Source: C7867-002 sp964637485
Lineage (GTDB): Bacteria; Patescibacteriota; Minisyncoccia; Phycocordibacterales; PALSA-1337
DNA length: 13,514 nucleotides
Reading direction: 5' to 3'
Assembly: GCA_964637485.1 (NCBI GenBank)
Contig: CAZWUU010000018.1
Location: 1 to 13,514 of the forward strand
The notes beneath the pieces were generated by a model that ran no database searches, had not been told where the DNA came from, and was given only the letters and a program-made list of their open reading frames with translations. This document shows positions 1 to 8,281 of this stretch, one piece after another (the stretch's first letter is position 1; each line of letters opens with the position of its first letter). The position numbers and the translations under genes are program-made.

Positions 1-78
1 TCCGGCACCAGCCACTATGAGAAGGGGTCCATCCAGGGCTTCAGTTGCCCGTTTTTGGGCTTCATTTAGTGTTGTCAT
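1..78 (-). CDS. UvrD/PcrA-type DNA helicase, N-terminal fragment
   Basis: The first 26 codons of a minus-strand gene whose remainder lies outside the left edge. Translation from the ATG at 76-78 begins MTTLNEAQKRATEALDG and continues PLLIVAGAG. This is the Q motif (LNxxQ) followed by the strand and glycine-rich turn that opens Walker A of superfamily 1A helicases (UvrD, PcrA, Rep, and the AddA/RecB relatives). Only the start of the P-loop is visible; the GKT is cut off. Family members are ATP-driven 3'-5' helicases in excision repair, replication restart and recombination. Identity at superfamily level is clear; which member cannot be decided from 26 residues. It is transcribed away from the M23 peptidase gene on the plus strand. 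Confidence 0.85.
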   Translation of the reverse strand, partial: MTTLNEAQKRATEALDGPLLIVAGAG

Positions 79-266
79 GGTGCCTTATATTAGCACAATT
101 TATATGTTCATAAGCTATATTGACTAAGCAATACAACTTGCTATCCTGTCCATACAAGTTCCAGGAGCGAATAGTATAAACCGGCTCAATAGAGCCATTT
201 ATTTCTAAGGGACGTCGGAATGGCTGATCACAGTACTGGGTGGATTCGGAAGGGTGTCATCAATTT
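79..266. other. Intergenic region between divergent helicase and peptidase genes
   Basis: A 188-bp divergent gap. On the plus strand, TTGACT at 120-125 and TATCCT at 142-147 (16-bp spacer) form a moderate sigma70-like promoter for the peptidase gene. A 5-bp hairpin GGCTC-AATA-GAGCC lies at 183-196, followed by a T-rich but not uniform stretch; it could be an attenuator or leader element, but the evidence is weak. No RNA gene is seen. Confidence 0.35.
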
Positions 267-1379
267 ATGATTTCCAAAATAAAGGAAAACCTAAATCTAA
301 ATAAGAATGATCAAAACAAGCGCCGAGCGCTAGTGGCAGTAGTTGTTGCGACCGTCGCATTTGTAAGTTTCATATCCTCCAATATGGCCAGCGCCGGTAT
401 AGGTTCCCTGTTTCAGTCGATGATCGGCAAGAATGAAGCTAATGCGAAATTCTCACAAGCTGAACGCTTGTCCAGCACTCAGACTTCACAGACGGTCGTC
501 CTTCAGGCATCGAATGCGTCAGTTTCTATATCTTTGGCCGATATTCCTCCCCTCGAGGGAAATGCCATATTGTCTGCAGATGTTGCGAGAATGAACTCAA
601 CATCTTCGGATCCTTTAAATACACAAATCAGTATTTATACAGTGAGACCAGGGGATACTATTTCAGGCGTAGCGAAAATGTTTAATGTTTCTATTAATAC
701 TGTCCTGTGGGCGAACGATCTGACCAGTAGATCCATACTGAAGCCTGGAATGACCCTCATCATTTTGCCTGTTACGGGTACTATTTATACAGTTAAATCC
801 AATGACACTATTCAGGGTATAGCCAAAAAACATGGCGCTGATGTGGAAGACATACTCAATTACAATGATTTGACTATTGATGCAAAGTTGAAGATCGGAC
901 AAGAAATCTTGATTCCAAACGCTGAAATCAGTACCAAAGCGATAGCCACTCAAACCGGCAGAACATCCACGGCCGTGGTTTATGATAATGACGAAAATTG
1001 GCCTTCATATTCTGGATATTATTCATGTCCTGTGAGAGGTGCTCGAGTTTCGCAAAAGTTGCATGGGCATAATGGTGTGGATCTGGCTGCGCCTGTGGGC
1101 ACTCCAGTGTTGGCATCAGCCGGCGGAACAGTAATAATCAATAAATCAAACGGAGCTTGGAATGGCGGATACGGAAACTTCGTCGTTATTTTGCACTCAA
1201 ACGGATCTCAATCGCTTTATTCTCACCTCTCCAGAAGCATAATAGAAGCCGGAGATATCGTATCATCTGGAACTGTTATAGGTTATGTCGGAGTAACGGG
1301 TTTGACCACGGGTCCGCATCTTCACTTTGAGATTCGTGGTGCGAAGAATCCTTTTTCAAACCAGTCTTTGTGCCGATAG
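267..1379 (+). CDS. Membrane-anchored LysM/M23 peptidoglycan endopeptidase
   Basis: Predicted cell-wall hydrolase or its inactive regulator, anchored by one N-terminal membrane segment. Numbering below runs from an upstream in-frame GTG at 240; the ATG at 267 is codon 10 and is preferred because the preceding codons look untranslated and it leads straight into a basic stretch before the membrane helix. A hydrophobic segment (about 31-48) follows KRR. A variable linker leads to two LysM domains (about 133-176, YTVRPGDTISGVA; and 183-226, YTVKSNDTIQGIA), which bind glycan chains. The C-terminal M23 (LytM/lysostaphin) domain spans about 262-370. Its zinc ligands are visible: H277 and D281 (HNGVD) and H362 in HLHFE, with H360 and H329 (YSHLS) as catalytic histidines. 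All key residues are present, so it is probably active. It ends convergently with comM, overlapping it by 24 bp. Confidence 0.9.
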   Translation: MISKIKENLNLNKNDQNKRRALVAVVVATVAFVSFISSNMASAGIGSLFQSMIGKNEANAKFSQAERLSSTQTSQTVVLQASNASVSISLADIPPLEGNAILSADVARMNSTSSDPLNTQISIYTVRPGDTISGVAKMFNVSINTVLWANDLTSRSILKPGMTLIILPVTGTIYTVKSNDTIQGIAKKHGADVEDILNYNDLTIDAKLKIGQEILIPNAEISTKAIATQTGRTSTAVVYDNDENWPSYSGYYSCPVRGARVSQKLHGHNGVDLAAPVGTPVLASAGGTVIINKSNGAWNGGYGNFVVILHSNGSQSLYSHLSRSIIEAGDIVSSGTVIGYVGVTGLTTGPHLHFEIRGAKNPFSNQSLCR

Positions 1380-2906
1380 TTTTTGTTCTCTATATTGGAA
1401 AGCTTCAAGAATGTGATTGTTCCTGATAATTTCCGAATCTTCCAAATCTGCTATTGTTCTTGCGACCTTCAGAATTCGATGAAAGGCTCTGCCGGATATG
1501 TTTTGCTGTTTTGATATCTGCAGCAGTGTGCTTTTCGAGACTTCGTCAGTTGCGCATATCATACTTATCTCCCCTGCTGCTATTTCAGAATTATATTTTT
1601 TGTTGAGACCTAGAGTCTTGAAGCGTTGTCGCTGTCTTTCTCTTGCTACTATTACCCGAGATAAAATATCATTCGATCGCTCTTCGATATTCACGGTTTC
1701 TGCCAATTTGTCATACTCTACTTTGTGTACATTTAGCCATATGTCTATACGATCCATGATCGGTCCGGAAACCTTTCTTTCGTAATTTCTTATGGCTGAT
1801 GGAGTGCATCGACATTCTTTGTTCGCGGGTTTTCCGCAAGGACATGGATTCATCGAAGCGATGAGAATACAGCTTGCAGGATATGTCACAGAGCCCCGCG
1901 CTCTGGATATGGTGATGGTTTTTTCTTCGAGCGGTTGTCTCAAGGCTTCCAGCACTTCTCTGTTAAATTCCGGAAATTCATCTAGGAATAACGTGCCATG
2001 GTGTGCCAAGGTGATTTCGCCAGGCCGAGGATATGCTCCTCCCCCAACTATAGCTGCATATGATGATGTGTGATGAGGAGATCTAAAGGGAGCTTCACTC
2101 AAGAGTTCTTTAATGTTAGTTTTTGCCACCGAATATATGCTTGTTACTTCCATCGACTCTTCGTGTGACAGATCTGGCAAGATGGATGGAAAGCTTTTTG
2201 CCAGCATGGTTTTACCAGTTCCTGGAGGTCCGTATAAAATGACATTATGTCCCCCTGATGCGGCTATTTCTAGGCCTCGCTTTGCAACAGAGTTGCCTTT
2301 TATGGAGCTTATGTCTGTTTGAGACGATCTGCGAGGTGTTCCGGTGTTGTTGATGGAAGCAGAAAGCCGTTTCAATACAGTTTTTCCTTCCAAATGGTCA
2401 ATGACGTCACGAAGACAATCGGCAGAATATACTTCCGTGTGGCCAGATATTTCTGCTTCGCTTGCGTTATTGGATGGGATGAATATCTTTGTGAAACCGA
2501 GCATTCTGGATTCTCTCAATATAGGCAATAGTCCGCTCACTCTGCGCAGACTGCCATCGAGAGCAAGTTCTCCTATGAATAGATAGTTAGAAAAATCATC
2601 ACAAACATGAATGGCATTCGAGGCCATGAGATATGCTACTGCAATAGCGAGATCGAACGATGGGCCTTCTTTTCGTAGATCAGCCGGCGCGAGTGATACA
2701 ACCACTTTTTGATTTTGTTGTTTCGGAGAAGTATAGCCGGAGTTCTTTATCGCCGCTGACACTCTGTCCTTGGATTCGTCTACCGCTCGATCGCCAAGAC
2801 CCACGATGGATATGGCGTTTAATCCGTTAGAAATATCAACTTCAATGATTATGATTTCCGCCGATAGTCCGTTCAATTGCGCGCTTTTGCACTTGGCGAT
2901 TCCCAC
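1356..2906 (-). CDS. comM: ComM/YifB family AAA+ ATPase (Mg-chelatase-like)
   Basis: 516 residues, close to the roughly 507 of characterised ComM. The N-terminal ChlI/Lon-like domain (about 1-170) includes GLNAISIVGLGDRAVDESKD. The AAA+ core follows: Walker A GPPGTGKT at 226-233, Walker B TLFLDE at 305-310, sensor-1 SMNPCPCG at 351-358 with a Cys cluster (CPCG, ECRC) typical of ComM, and GPIMDRIDI at 381-389. The C-terminal Mg-chelatase helical domain follows (about 400-510). ComM is a hexameric helicase that promotes branch migration during integration of imported DNA in natural transformation; presence here is compatible with DNA uptake, but no other com gene is in the window. The start codon is GTG (2904-2906) with no Shine-Dalgarno; a weak TAATAT box lies 7 nt upstream, so the mRNA could be leaderless. 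Confidence 0.93.
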   Translation of the reverse strand: MGIAKCKSAQLNGLSAEIIIIEVDISNGLNAISIVGLGDRAVDESKDRVSAAIKNSGYTSPKQQNQKVVVSLAPADLRKEGPSFDLAIAVAYLMASNAIHVCDDFSNYLFIGELALDGSLRRVSGLLPILRESRMLGFTKIFIPSNNASEAEISGHTEVYSADCLRDVIDHLEGKTVLKRLSASINNTGTPRRSSQTDISSIKGNSVAKRGLEIAASGGHNVILYGPPGTGKTMLAKSFPSILPDLSHEESMEVTSIYSVAKTNIKELLSEAPFRSPHHTSSYAAIVGGGAYPRPGEITLAHHGTLFLDEFPEFNREVLEALRQPLEEKTITISRARGSVTYPASCILIASMNPCPCGKPANKECRCTPSAIRNYERKVSGPIMDRIDIWLNVHKVEYDKLAETVNIEERSNDILSRVIVARERQRQRFKTLGLNKKYNSEIAAGEISMICATDEVSKSTLLQISKQQNISGRAFHRILKVARTIADLEDSEIIRNNHILEAFQYREQKLSAQRLV

Positions 2907-3004
2907 GTAAGAAATATTACATTGTGGGCACTAAAAAAATCCTAAATCATCGATAAATTGATCATAAATATGATCCCAATGAATCATTATAGACTGAACA
3001 AGTT
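2907..3004. other. Intergenic region between comM and the DksA-like gene
   Basis: A 98-bp AT-rich gap. On the minus strand a perfect TATAAT lies at 2986-2991, without a convincing -35, and may start a comM transcript. An AT-rich hairpin GATCAT-AAAT-ATGATC sits at about 2959-2976 with no good T tract, so a terminator is doubtful. Confidence 0.3.
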
Positions 3005-3358
3005 CTATTTTATGGAGACTCTTGCTGAAGGATTTGCCTCAAGTCGTTTTCTGTCTATCGGCTTGCCGGTCTTTTCACATATTCCGTATGTTCCCTTCTC
3101 TATCCTCTCTAGAGCAGCATTTATTTCGTTGAGTTGAATTTCAAGATTGCCGACGATAGCGTTATTCTCATCGAGCTCTTCGATCTTATCAGCCACTTCG
3201 TTTTCATCGGCAGAATCAATGTCCAGATTACCGCTGGTTGCTTCCCAACCGCCGGGACTCTGTCTGTCCTTCTTGCCAATGCCTGAAAGCTCGCCTTCTA
3301 TCTCTTCTTTTTCTGCCAGAAGCTTATTCTTGAAGTATTCCAAGTCTTTTTTGTTCAT
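3005..3358 (-). CDS. DksA/TraR-family protein with degenerate zinc finger
   Basis: 117 residues. The N-terminal half is charged and helical (coiled-coil-like, about 1-27 and 55-88), with an acidic tip around DIDSADENEVADKIEE. The C terminus, GTYGICEKTGKPIDRKRLEA, is the DksA/TraR zinc-finger signature (YGxCxxCGxxI..RL.A.P). Only the first cysteine (C94) remains: the second is Thr97, and the distal CxxC pair is absent, the protein ending ARVSIK. DksA-type proteins enter the RNA polymerase secondary channel and modulate initiation. With three of four cysteines gone, this copy probably folds without zinc. The start is ATG at 3356-3358, 13 bp after the stop of the membrane-protein gene, so the two are probably cotranscribed. 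Family membership is well supported; a function in a ppGpp response is only inferred. Confidence 0.85.
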   Translation of the reverse strand: MNKKDLEYFKNKLLAEKEEIEGELSGIGKKDRQSPGGWEATSGNLDIDSADENEVADKIEELDENNAIVGNLEIQLNEINAALERIEKGTYGICEKTGKPIDRKRLEANPSARVSIK

Positions 3359-3371
3359 ATGTAGGGCAATT

Positions 3372-5315
3372 TTACCTCACGAATATCTTATTTTCAAGAC
3401 GAGAAATAACTGCGGAAAGAGTCTGTTGATTTGATGTTATTACTAACGTTTTATTGTCCAAAAACGAATATACAAATATAACTCTGTTGTCAGGAGAAGC
3501 GAATACCCTAACATCTTTGTTTTTGACGATCTGGTCTTTGAATGATCCTGCGGGAATGTTTTGGCTATTTGTAGGGCTAACGTTTATGAAACGGGCGATT
3601 TCTGCCGGCATAGCCGGTTCCCAATTTAGCATTCCGGCAAATGTGTTCTGTATCAAGTTGGTTTCAACGACTACAAACGGTTGATTTATGCCGTTGTCAT
3701 CGTTAAATACACCGAGCATCCATTGAGGATTAAGGCTTCTCAGGATAAGATCCGGAACGTCGATGTCTAGCATGAGTGATATGTCTGAAATAGGTGTCCT
3801 GTAAGTTTGATTCTCCCTGGTTTGAGAGAAAATAATTTCCTTGATTTGATTTTTTGGCAACACTTTCTTTATTTCCGTTTTTATCTTTTCGAGCAGAGTG
3901 GTGCTGGTCAACCCATCCGTATTTATGAGTGTTTGTACATCGAAAGGTACTAATGACATTGTCTGCTTCGGTGTTTCCGGTGCTGGTTTTGTCACGACTG
4001 TTGCTATTGGACTCTTCGAATAGAAATAATATCCAGCATACGCACCGCCGGCGAGAAGGGCCAGACTTATTATCACTATTATTATCTTTGACCAGATATG
4101 CGATGGGGTCTTTTCTTCAGGCACTTGTTCAGATACCGTCACAACATTGTTTCTGAGAGTTTCCCCCTCTCCGCGTCGCTTGCTCTCGGCGATTGCCATG
4201 GAGGTTCTCGATGTGCCTCTTTGAGCTAGAACCTCCGCTACATCACTTTCGTAAGTTCTGATATTTTTCAGAATACCCGTGTATTTCTTCTCGGTGGCTT
4301 GAGTGGCCGTGCCTGTAATAGGCTTATTTTGCATCTGTTGAGATAGTTTCTGTATCAAAGCTTGTTCGGCTGAAGTCTTTTCAGGAACTTTTTCTGTTTT
4401 TTGCTGTTCGGGTAATTTGTCCGGACTCTGAACTATCGGTTGTGATGGTTTGTTATGAAGAGAATTTATGTTTATCGGATTTGTTATGAGTGATGAAGCA
4501 GCACTAGGTTTGATCGGTGAAGTTATGGGGCGTGAGACGTTTTGGGAATACACAGCAGTTCCTCCATCGCGGCTCTTATTTTTAGCCAGAGTTTCTGGCG
4601 AGGCAAATGGCCAGGACTTATCTAATTCTGGTAACGGTTCCCTGAACGGGTCTCTGTTTGATTGTTTGAATGGATTTATGATCGGTTTGTCGCCATCATT
4701 CATCTCGTTTTGTGTTTCTGGTAATTTCTGGTTGGCTGTTTGATTCTGTTTGGTCGGAACTGGTGGTAATGGGGGCATGTTTATCGTCCTGGGCAAAACC
4801 TGTCCGGCTGTTTGAGTTTCGATAATTGGCTTCGGGACGTCTGACGATTTTTGGGTAGGAATGGTCGGTCTTGTTGAAACGGTTGGAGCGGGTGTTACAG
4901 AGACTTTTTGTGTGACAGGAGCAGTATTTTTTTGCGGAATGACCGGTTTTGTCGCTGGAGCCGATTCTGTAATGTTTGCCGGTGTATTTTTTTCTGGCCT
5001 GTTCATTTCTTGTGACACCGGTCGAGATGTTGTCTGTGGAGAATTCGGAATATTAATCGGTTTTTGTTGAGCCGTGTTCGAACTGACCGGTTTTGCCAGA
5101 TTTCTGGGAATATTTTTTGATGCTAAATTCTGCTCTATCTCCGACAGGGTTTTCTTGACTTCCTCGGCGACAGCTTTCGGCACTTTTCCGTCTTCGAATT
5201 TTGTCGATTCATCTGTGACTGGAGATATGGAAAGATCCGAGTCGAAATCGTACATTTTCGATTCTCTGGGAAGAGATACTCCGTCTTCCGGATCTAGATT
5301 TTTATCATTGTCCAT
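3372..5315 (-). CDS. Large Pro/Gln/Thr-rich single-pass membrane protein, unknown function
   Basis: 647 residues that I do not recognise as a named family. Three parts are visible. Residues 1 to about 340 are low complexity, rich in P, T, Q, N and K, surely disordered. A more ordered, helical, charged stretch (about 344-390, including IRTYESDVAEVLAQRG) follows. One membrane helix spans about 410-432 (IIIVIISLALLAGGAYAGYY), preceded by K and followed by YSK. A folded C-terminal domain (about 455-647) starts LVPFDVQTLI and contains alternating strands and helices with no Cys and no enzyme motif that I can see. The positive-inside pattern is not decisive, but a cytoplasmic disordered arm and an extracytoplasmic C-terminal domain is the simplest topology. 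The gene follows pnp by 68 bp and has its own promoter (5323-5351). Function unknown. Confidence 0.8.
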   Translation of the reverse strand: MDNDKNLDPEDGVSLPRESKMYDFDSDLSISPVTDESTKFEDGKVPKAVAEEVKKTLSEIEQNLASKNIPRNLAKPVSSNTAQQKPINIPNSPQTTSRPVSQEMNRPEKNTPANITESAPATKPVIPQKNTAPVTQKVSVTPAPTVSTRPTIPTQKSSDVPKPIIETQTAGQVLPRTINMPPLPPVPTKQNQTANQKLPETQNEMNDGDKPIINPFKQSNRDPFREPLPELDKSWPFASPETLAKNKSRDGGTAVYSQNVSRPITSPIKPSAASSLITNPININSLHNKPSQPIVQSPDKLPEQQKTEKVPEKTSAEQALIQKLSQQMQNKPITGTATQATEKKYTGILKNIRTYESDVAEVLAQRGTSRTSMAIAESKRRGEGETLRNNVVTVSEQVPEEKTPSHIWSKIIIVIISLALLAGGAYAGYYFYSKSPIATVVTKPAPETPKQTMSLVPFDVQTLINTDGLTSTTLLEKIKTEIKKVLPKNQIKEIIFSQTRENQTYRTPISDISLMLDIDVPDLILRSLNPQWMLGVFNDDNGINQPFVVVETNLIQNTFAGMLNWEPAMPAEIARFINVSPTNSQNIPAGSFKDQIVKNKDVRVFASPDNRVIFVYSFLDNKTLVITSNQQTLSAVISRLENKIFVR

Positions 5316-5322
5316 TCACGAT

Positions 5323-5351
5323 ATTATACAAGACGAAAACCGTCCGACCAA
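5323..5351 (-). promoter_or_regulatory. Promoter for the membrane-protein gene
   Basis: On the minus strand TTGGTC (5346-5351), a 17-bp spacer and a perfect TATAAT (5323-5328). Only 7 bases separate the -10 box from the ATG at 5313-5315, so transcription would begin at or within a base or two of the start codon, giving a leaderless message. No Shine-Dalgarno is present, which fits. Confidence 0.6.
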
Positions 5352-5383
5352 ACTTCTGTGTGTTTATTGTATGACTGGTCGAG

Positions 5384-7549
5384 CTATCTTCTATGGTTTC
5401 TTCTCGAACCATCGCGGTTTCCTCTCTCGGGATTGTGAGGTCTTGGAATCTCTTCTTTCTTGTCGAAGAATGAAGGATTGACTTGCTTTATGGATAGATT
5501 GATTCTGCCCTTTTCATCGATTTCTTTTATGACAACAGGCACTTTGTCCCCTTCTTTCACATATGTATCGACTCTCTCGACTCTAAACGGAGCCATTTCT
5601 GAGACGTGCACCAGACCTTCAGTGTCATAGCCAATCTTTGCGAAAAAGCCGAAGTCCATAAGTCTGGTTACCTCAGCGTCGAATTTTTCACCCGGTAAAT
5701 ATTCTCTAGTCATACCGTGTATTATTTCTTTGGCTTTTTCTGCGGTGCCATTCTTGCCAGTTATAAAGACAGACCCGTCATCTTCTATGGTGATGTCTTC
5801 AACTCCAGTATTGTCTCTGATTTCGTTGATTGTCTTGCCACCGGTTCCGATTATCAGACCTATTTGATCCGGTTTGACTTTCATTATTACTATTTCAGGA
5901 GCATTCGGTGAAATCTTCTCTCTGTGTCTAGGAATTTCCTTTTCTATGATGTCTAGGATCTTGAGACGGGCAGTTTTTGCCTTCACGAAAGCTTCTGCAA
6001 GTATGTGTAGCGGAATACCGCCAACTTTTACGTCCATCTGAACTGCAGTTACGCCCTCTCTTGTACCTGCAACTTTGAAATCCATATCACCGTGATGGTC
6101 TTCTGGGCCTTGGATATCTGTGAGAACCTTATATTCCTTATCATTTCTCATCATGAGACCTGAAGCAATTCCTGCTACGGGTGCCTTAATGGGAACTCCG
6201 CCGTCCATGAGAGCTAGAGTAGAACCACAGACTGAGCCCATAGATGTAGAACCGTTCGAAGCAAAAGCTTCAGATACTAGTCTTATGGTATATGGGAATA
6301 TTTCTTTTGCAGGAATGATAGGAAGTAGAGCCTTCTCAGCGAGTGCGCCGTGACCGATCATTCTCCTATTTGTACCACCTATCCTGCCAGTTTCGCCCGT
6401 AGAGAATGGAGGAAAATTATAGTGGTGCATAAAGCGCTTGTTCTCAGTGAGATTTACGCCTTCTATGAGCAGAGCGTCTCCTGGCGAACCGAGTGTAAGT
6501 ACTGATAGGACGTGCGTACCTCCTCTGTAGAACATTCCAGAGCCGTGGAGGACTGGTGATACGCCACCCGCTTTTGCAAATAATGGTCGTATATCATCCA
6601 TGCCTCTGCCATCAGGACGCTTGTTTTTGTCTATAGCATATTCATGGAGCAGATCGTTTACCGCGTTTTCAAAATGAGCTTGTGCCAGAGCCATATTTCC
6701 CTCAGGTATCTTTTCAGAGAATAGTTTTGTCCACTCTTCATTTATGTTTGCTATGCCCTCTTTGCCTGGTGTTCCTGTAAATACGTGATCAGCAAGTTTT
6801 GGTTTTATATTTGCATCAAACAATTCCTTTGTTCCAGGGGTTGGTTCTGCAAAAGTTAATTTTACTTTTTCTTTTCCGATTTCCTTTATGACCTTCTCTT
6901 GCCACTTTTGAATCTTTTCTATTTCTATAGATGCACGCTTTAAAGCCTCATTTAGAACATCTTCGCTAACCTCTTTACTGCCAACTTCTATCATGTTGAT
7001 CATCCCGTCTTTTCCGCAAGCTGTCATATCGAGCGTGATGCCGACATCTTCGCGAGTCTTGAAATCAGGATTTATCAGCCATTCACTATTCTTGCCTATA
7101 CGCACCGAAGACACTGGTCCTCCCCATGGAATGTCCGATGTTCCTAATGCTAGTGAAGCCGCTATTACAGAGACTACATCTGCATCATCCTCCCCTATCG
7201 AGAGAGTTGTGATGACGACTTGCACTTCGTTACGCATCCTCTGATCAAAGAGTGGTCGTATCGTTCGGTCTACTACACGTCCAGAAAGTATGGCTTCTGT
7301 AGATGGTCTGCCTTCTCTTCGCATAAATCTAGATCCGAGGATTTTGCCTGTAGCATAGAACCTCTCTTCATAATCAACTGTTAATGGGAAAAAATCTCCA
7401 TCTTTTTCTCTTCCCATCACGGCAGTAGCCAGGATGGTGGTGTTTCCATATCGAACCATGACTGAACCGTTCGCTTGATCGGCGAGGTCAGTAAACTCCG
7501 CGGTAAGTGTCTTACCGCCGAGTTCTAAAGTAAATTCTTTTTTTGTCAT
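5384..7549 (-). CDS. pnp: Polyribonucleotide nucleotidyltransferase (PNPase)
   Basis: 721 residues, the usual PNPase length. It degrades RNA 3'-5' by phosphorolysis and can run in reverse as a polymerase. Domain order is complete: RNase PH-like core 1 (about 10-145, with YEERFYATGKI and GRPSTEAILSGR), a helical domain (about 150-300), catalytic core 2 (about 312-530), a KH domain (about 552-612, with IGTGGKT at 567-573) and an S1 domain (about 622-690, GFFAKIG...GLVHVS). The active-site motif GPEDHHGDMDF at 481-491 supplies the conserved aspartates D484 and D490. A basic tail closes the protein (PERGNRDGSRRNHRR). The ATG start follows a small hairpin and a long leader helix, suggesting leader-based control as in E. 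coli pnp. It lies downstream of rpsO and a NYN-domain gene in the same orientation. Confidence 0.97.
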   Translation of the reverse strand: MTKKEFTLELGGKTLTAEFTDLADQANGSVMVRYGNTTILATAVMGREKDGDFFPLTVDYEERFYATGKILGSRFMRREGRPSTEAILSGRVVDRTIRPLFDQRMRNEVQVVITTLSIGEDDADVVSVIAASLALGTSDIPWGGPVSSVRIGKNSEWLINPDFKTREDVGITLDMTACGKDGMINMIEVGSKEVSEDVLNEALKRASIEIEKIQKWQEKVIKEIGKEKVKLTFAEPTPGTKELFDANIKPKLADHVFTGTPGKEGIANINEEWTKLFSEKIPEGNMALAQAHFENAVNDLLHEYAIDKNKRPDGRGMDDIRPLFAKAGGVSPVLHGSGMFYRGGTHVLSVLTLGSPGDALLIEGVNLTENKRFMHHYNFPPFSTGETGRIGGTNRRMIGHGALAEKALLPIIPAKEIFPYTIRLVSEAFASNGSTSMGSVCGSTLALMDGGVPIKAPVAGIASGLMMRNDKEYKVLTDIQGPEDHHGDMDFKVAGTREGVTAVQMDVKVGGIPLHILAEAFVKAKTARLKILDIIEKEIPRHREKISPNAPEIVIMKVKPDQIGLIIGTGGKTINEIRDNTGVEDITIEDDGSVFITGKNGTAEKAKEIIHGMTREYLPGEKFDAEVTRLMDFGFFAKIGYDTEGLVHVSEMAPFRVERVDTYVKEGDKVPVVIKEIDEKGRINLSIKQVNPSFFDKKEEIPRPHNPERGNRDGSRRNHRR

Positions 7550-7556
7550 AATTTTT

Positions 7557-7571
7557 TGCTAGTTTCCTAGC
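7557..7571 (-). promoter_or_regulatory. GAAA-tetraloop hairpin just upstream of the pnp start
   Basis: In the mRNA sense this reads GCTAG-GAAA-CTAGC, a perfect 5-bp stem with a GNRA tetraloop, ending 7 nt before the pnp ATG. The only Shine-Dalgarno-like bases upstream (AGGA) are at the loop closure, so the hairpin would occlude them. A role in controlling pnp translation is inference. Confidence 0.5.
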
Positions 7572-7641
7572 GTTCGCCTTCAGATTTCAGCTTTGAATGA
7601 ACCGCATTTAGCGTTTCAAACCTGCCTATCTAGAGGCGAAC
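7572..7641 (-). promoter_or_regulatory. Nested stem-loop in the pnp 5' leader
   Basis: Three nested perfect helices are visible: outer GTTCGCCT (7572-7579) with AGGCGAAC (7634-7641), middle TTTGAA (7592-7597) with TTCAAA (7615-7620), and an inner CGC-ATTTA-GCG loop. The whole forms an imperfect hairpin of about 70 nt directly upstream of the tetraloop hairpin. In E. coli the pnp leader forms an RNase III-cut stem-loop through which PNPase represses itself; the position here matches that arrangement, but the sequence relation is not shown. Confidence 0.55.
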
Positions 7642-7704
7642 TGATTTATTAATAAGTAACATGGCTAATTTAGCATAACGGATGAATGGTGGAAAGCAGA
7701 GAAC

Positions 7705-7731
7705 AGAATAATGAATTAAGAATTGTGAATT
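7705..7731. repeat. 27-bp dispersed repeat, copy 1
   Basis: AGAATAAtGAATTaAGAATT followed by GTGAATT. It matches the copy at 9593-9619 in 25 of 27 positions. It lies between the NYN gene stop and the pnp leader. Its 3' end also forms a hairpin with downstream bases (GTGAAT 7725-7730 with ATTCAC 7738-7743). Its internal GAATT/AATT periodicity suggests a short dispersed repeat unit. Confidence 0.65.
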
Positions 7732-7753
7732 ACGAATATTCACGATTCACTCC

Positions 7754-8275
7754 CTATCTTGCCCTACCAGTCCTGAGTAAATATTTGCTAGAACTTGCGT
7801 CCAAATCCATGAAATGGTCAGTAGACTCTATGAGTTTTGCCGATGTTGATTTGCCGAATGAAGCAACTTCTACTTGGCAGCCCTCATTTGTTCTCAAGTA
7901 TTCAACTAGTGGCACGAAATCTCCGTCACCTGTAACTAGTATTATTGCATCAAGTTTCGGGGCCATCTTTACTGCATCTATGGCCAGGCCGACATCCCAG
8001 TCTGCCTTTTTTGCACCTGAACTAAATATCTGAAGATCTTTGACCTTGGTCTCTATACCCATCTTTTCTAGAGCATCGAAAAATGCGTTTTCCTCTCCAG
8101 ATTCTGTGGATATGACGTATGCTACAGCGCGGACGAGTTTGCGACCGTCTAGAGCGTCTTTGACTATTGCGCCGAAATTTACCTTAGAATGATATAGATT
8201 TTTCGCACTGTGATAGAGATTCTGCGTGTCGATAAATATACCGACTCGCTGTTCTTTATGTTTGATTACTGGCAT
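7754..8275 (-). CDS. NYN-domain (LabA/DUF88-like) putative ribonuclease
   Basis: 173 residues, a single NYN domain of the PIN-like nuclease superfamily. The acidic pocket motifs are all visible: IFIDTQN (D16, N19) on the first strand, KADWDVGLAIDA (D92, D94) and VTGDGDFVPLV (D117, D119). Members bind a divalent metal and are thought to cleave RNA; some act in RNA processing or tRNA/rRNA turnover. It starts at the ATG 8273-8275, only 6 bp after the rpsO stop, and lies upstream of pnp, so it is almost certainly cotranscribed with a ribosomal protein gene and an exoribonuclease gene. That context favours an RNA-processing role, but the substrate is unknown. All expected acidic residues are present. 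Confidence 0.88.
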   Translation of the reverse strand: MPVIKHKEQRVGIFIDTQNLYHSAKNLYHSKVNFGAIVKDALDGRKLVRAVAYVISTESGEENAFFDALEKMGIETKVKDLQIFSSGAKKADWDVGLAIDAVKMAPKLDAIILVTGDGDFVPLVEYLRTNEGCQVEVASFGKSTSAKLIESTDHFMDLDASSSKYLLRTGRAR

Positions 8276-8281
8276 GAAAAA

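Noticed and set aside
240..266. GTG start for the M23 peptidase
   Set aside because: The added residues have no family support, and the ATG at 267 gives a normal anchor: short basic head then membrane helix.
5074..5481. 135-residue plus-strand ORF
   Set aside because: It is antisense to the membrane-protein and pnp ends and crosses a perfect promoter; a shadow of the real genes.
7668..7695. dif-like site near ATTTAGCATAA
   Set aside because: One arm resembles a XerD half-site, but the partner arm after a 6-bp spacer (AATGGTGGAAA) does not match.
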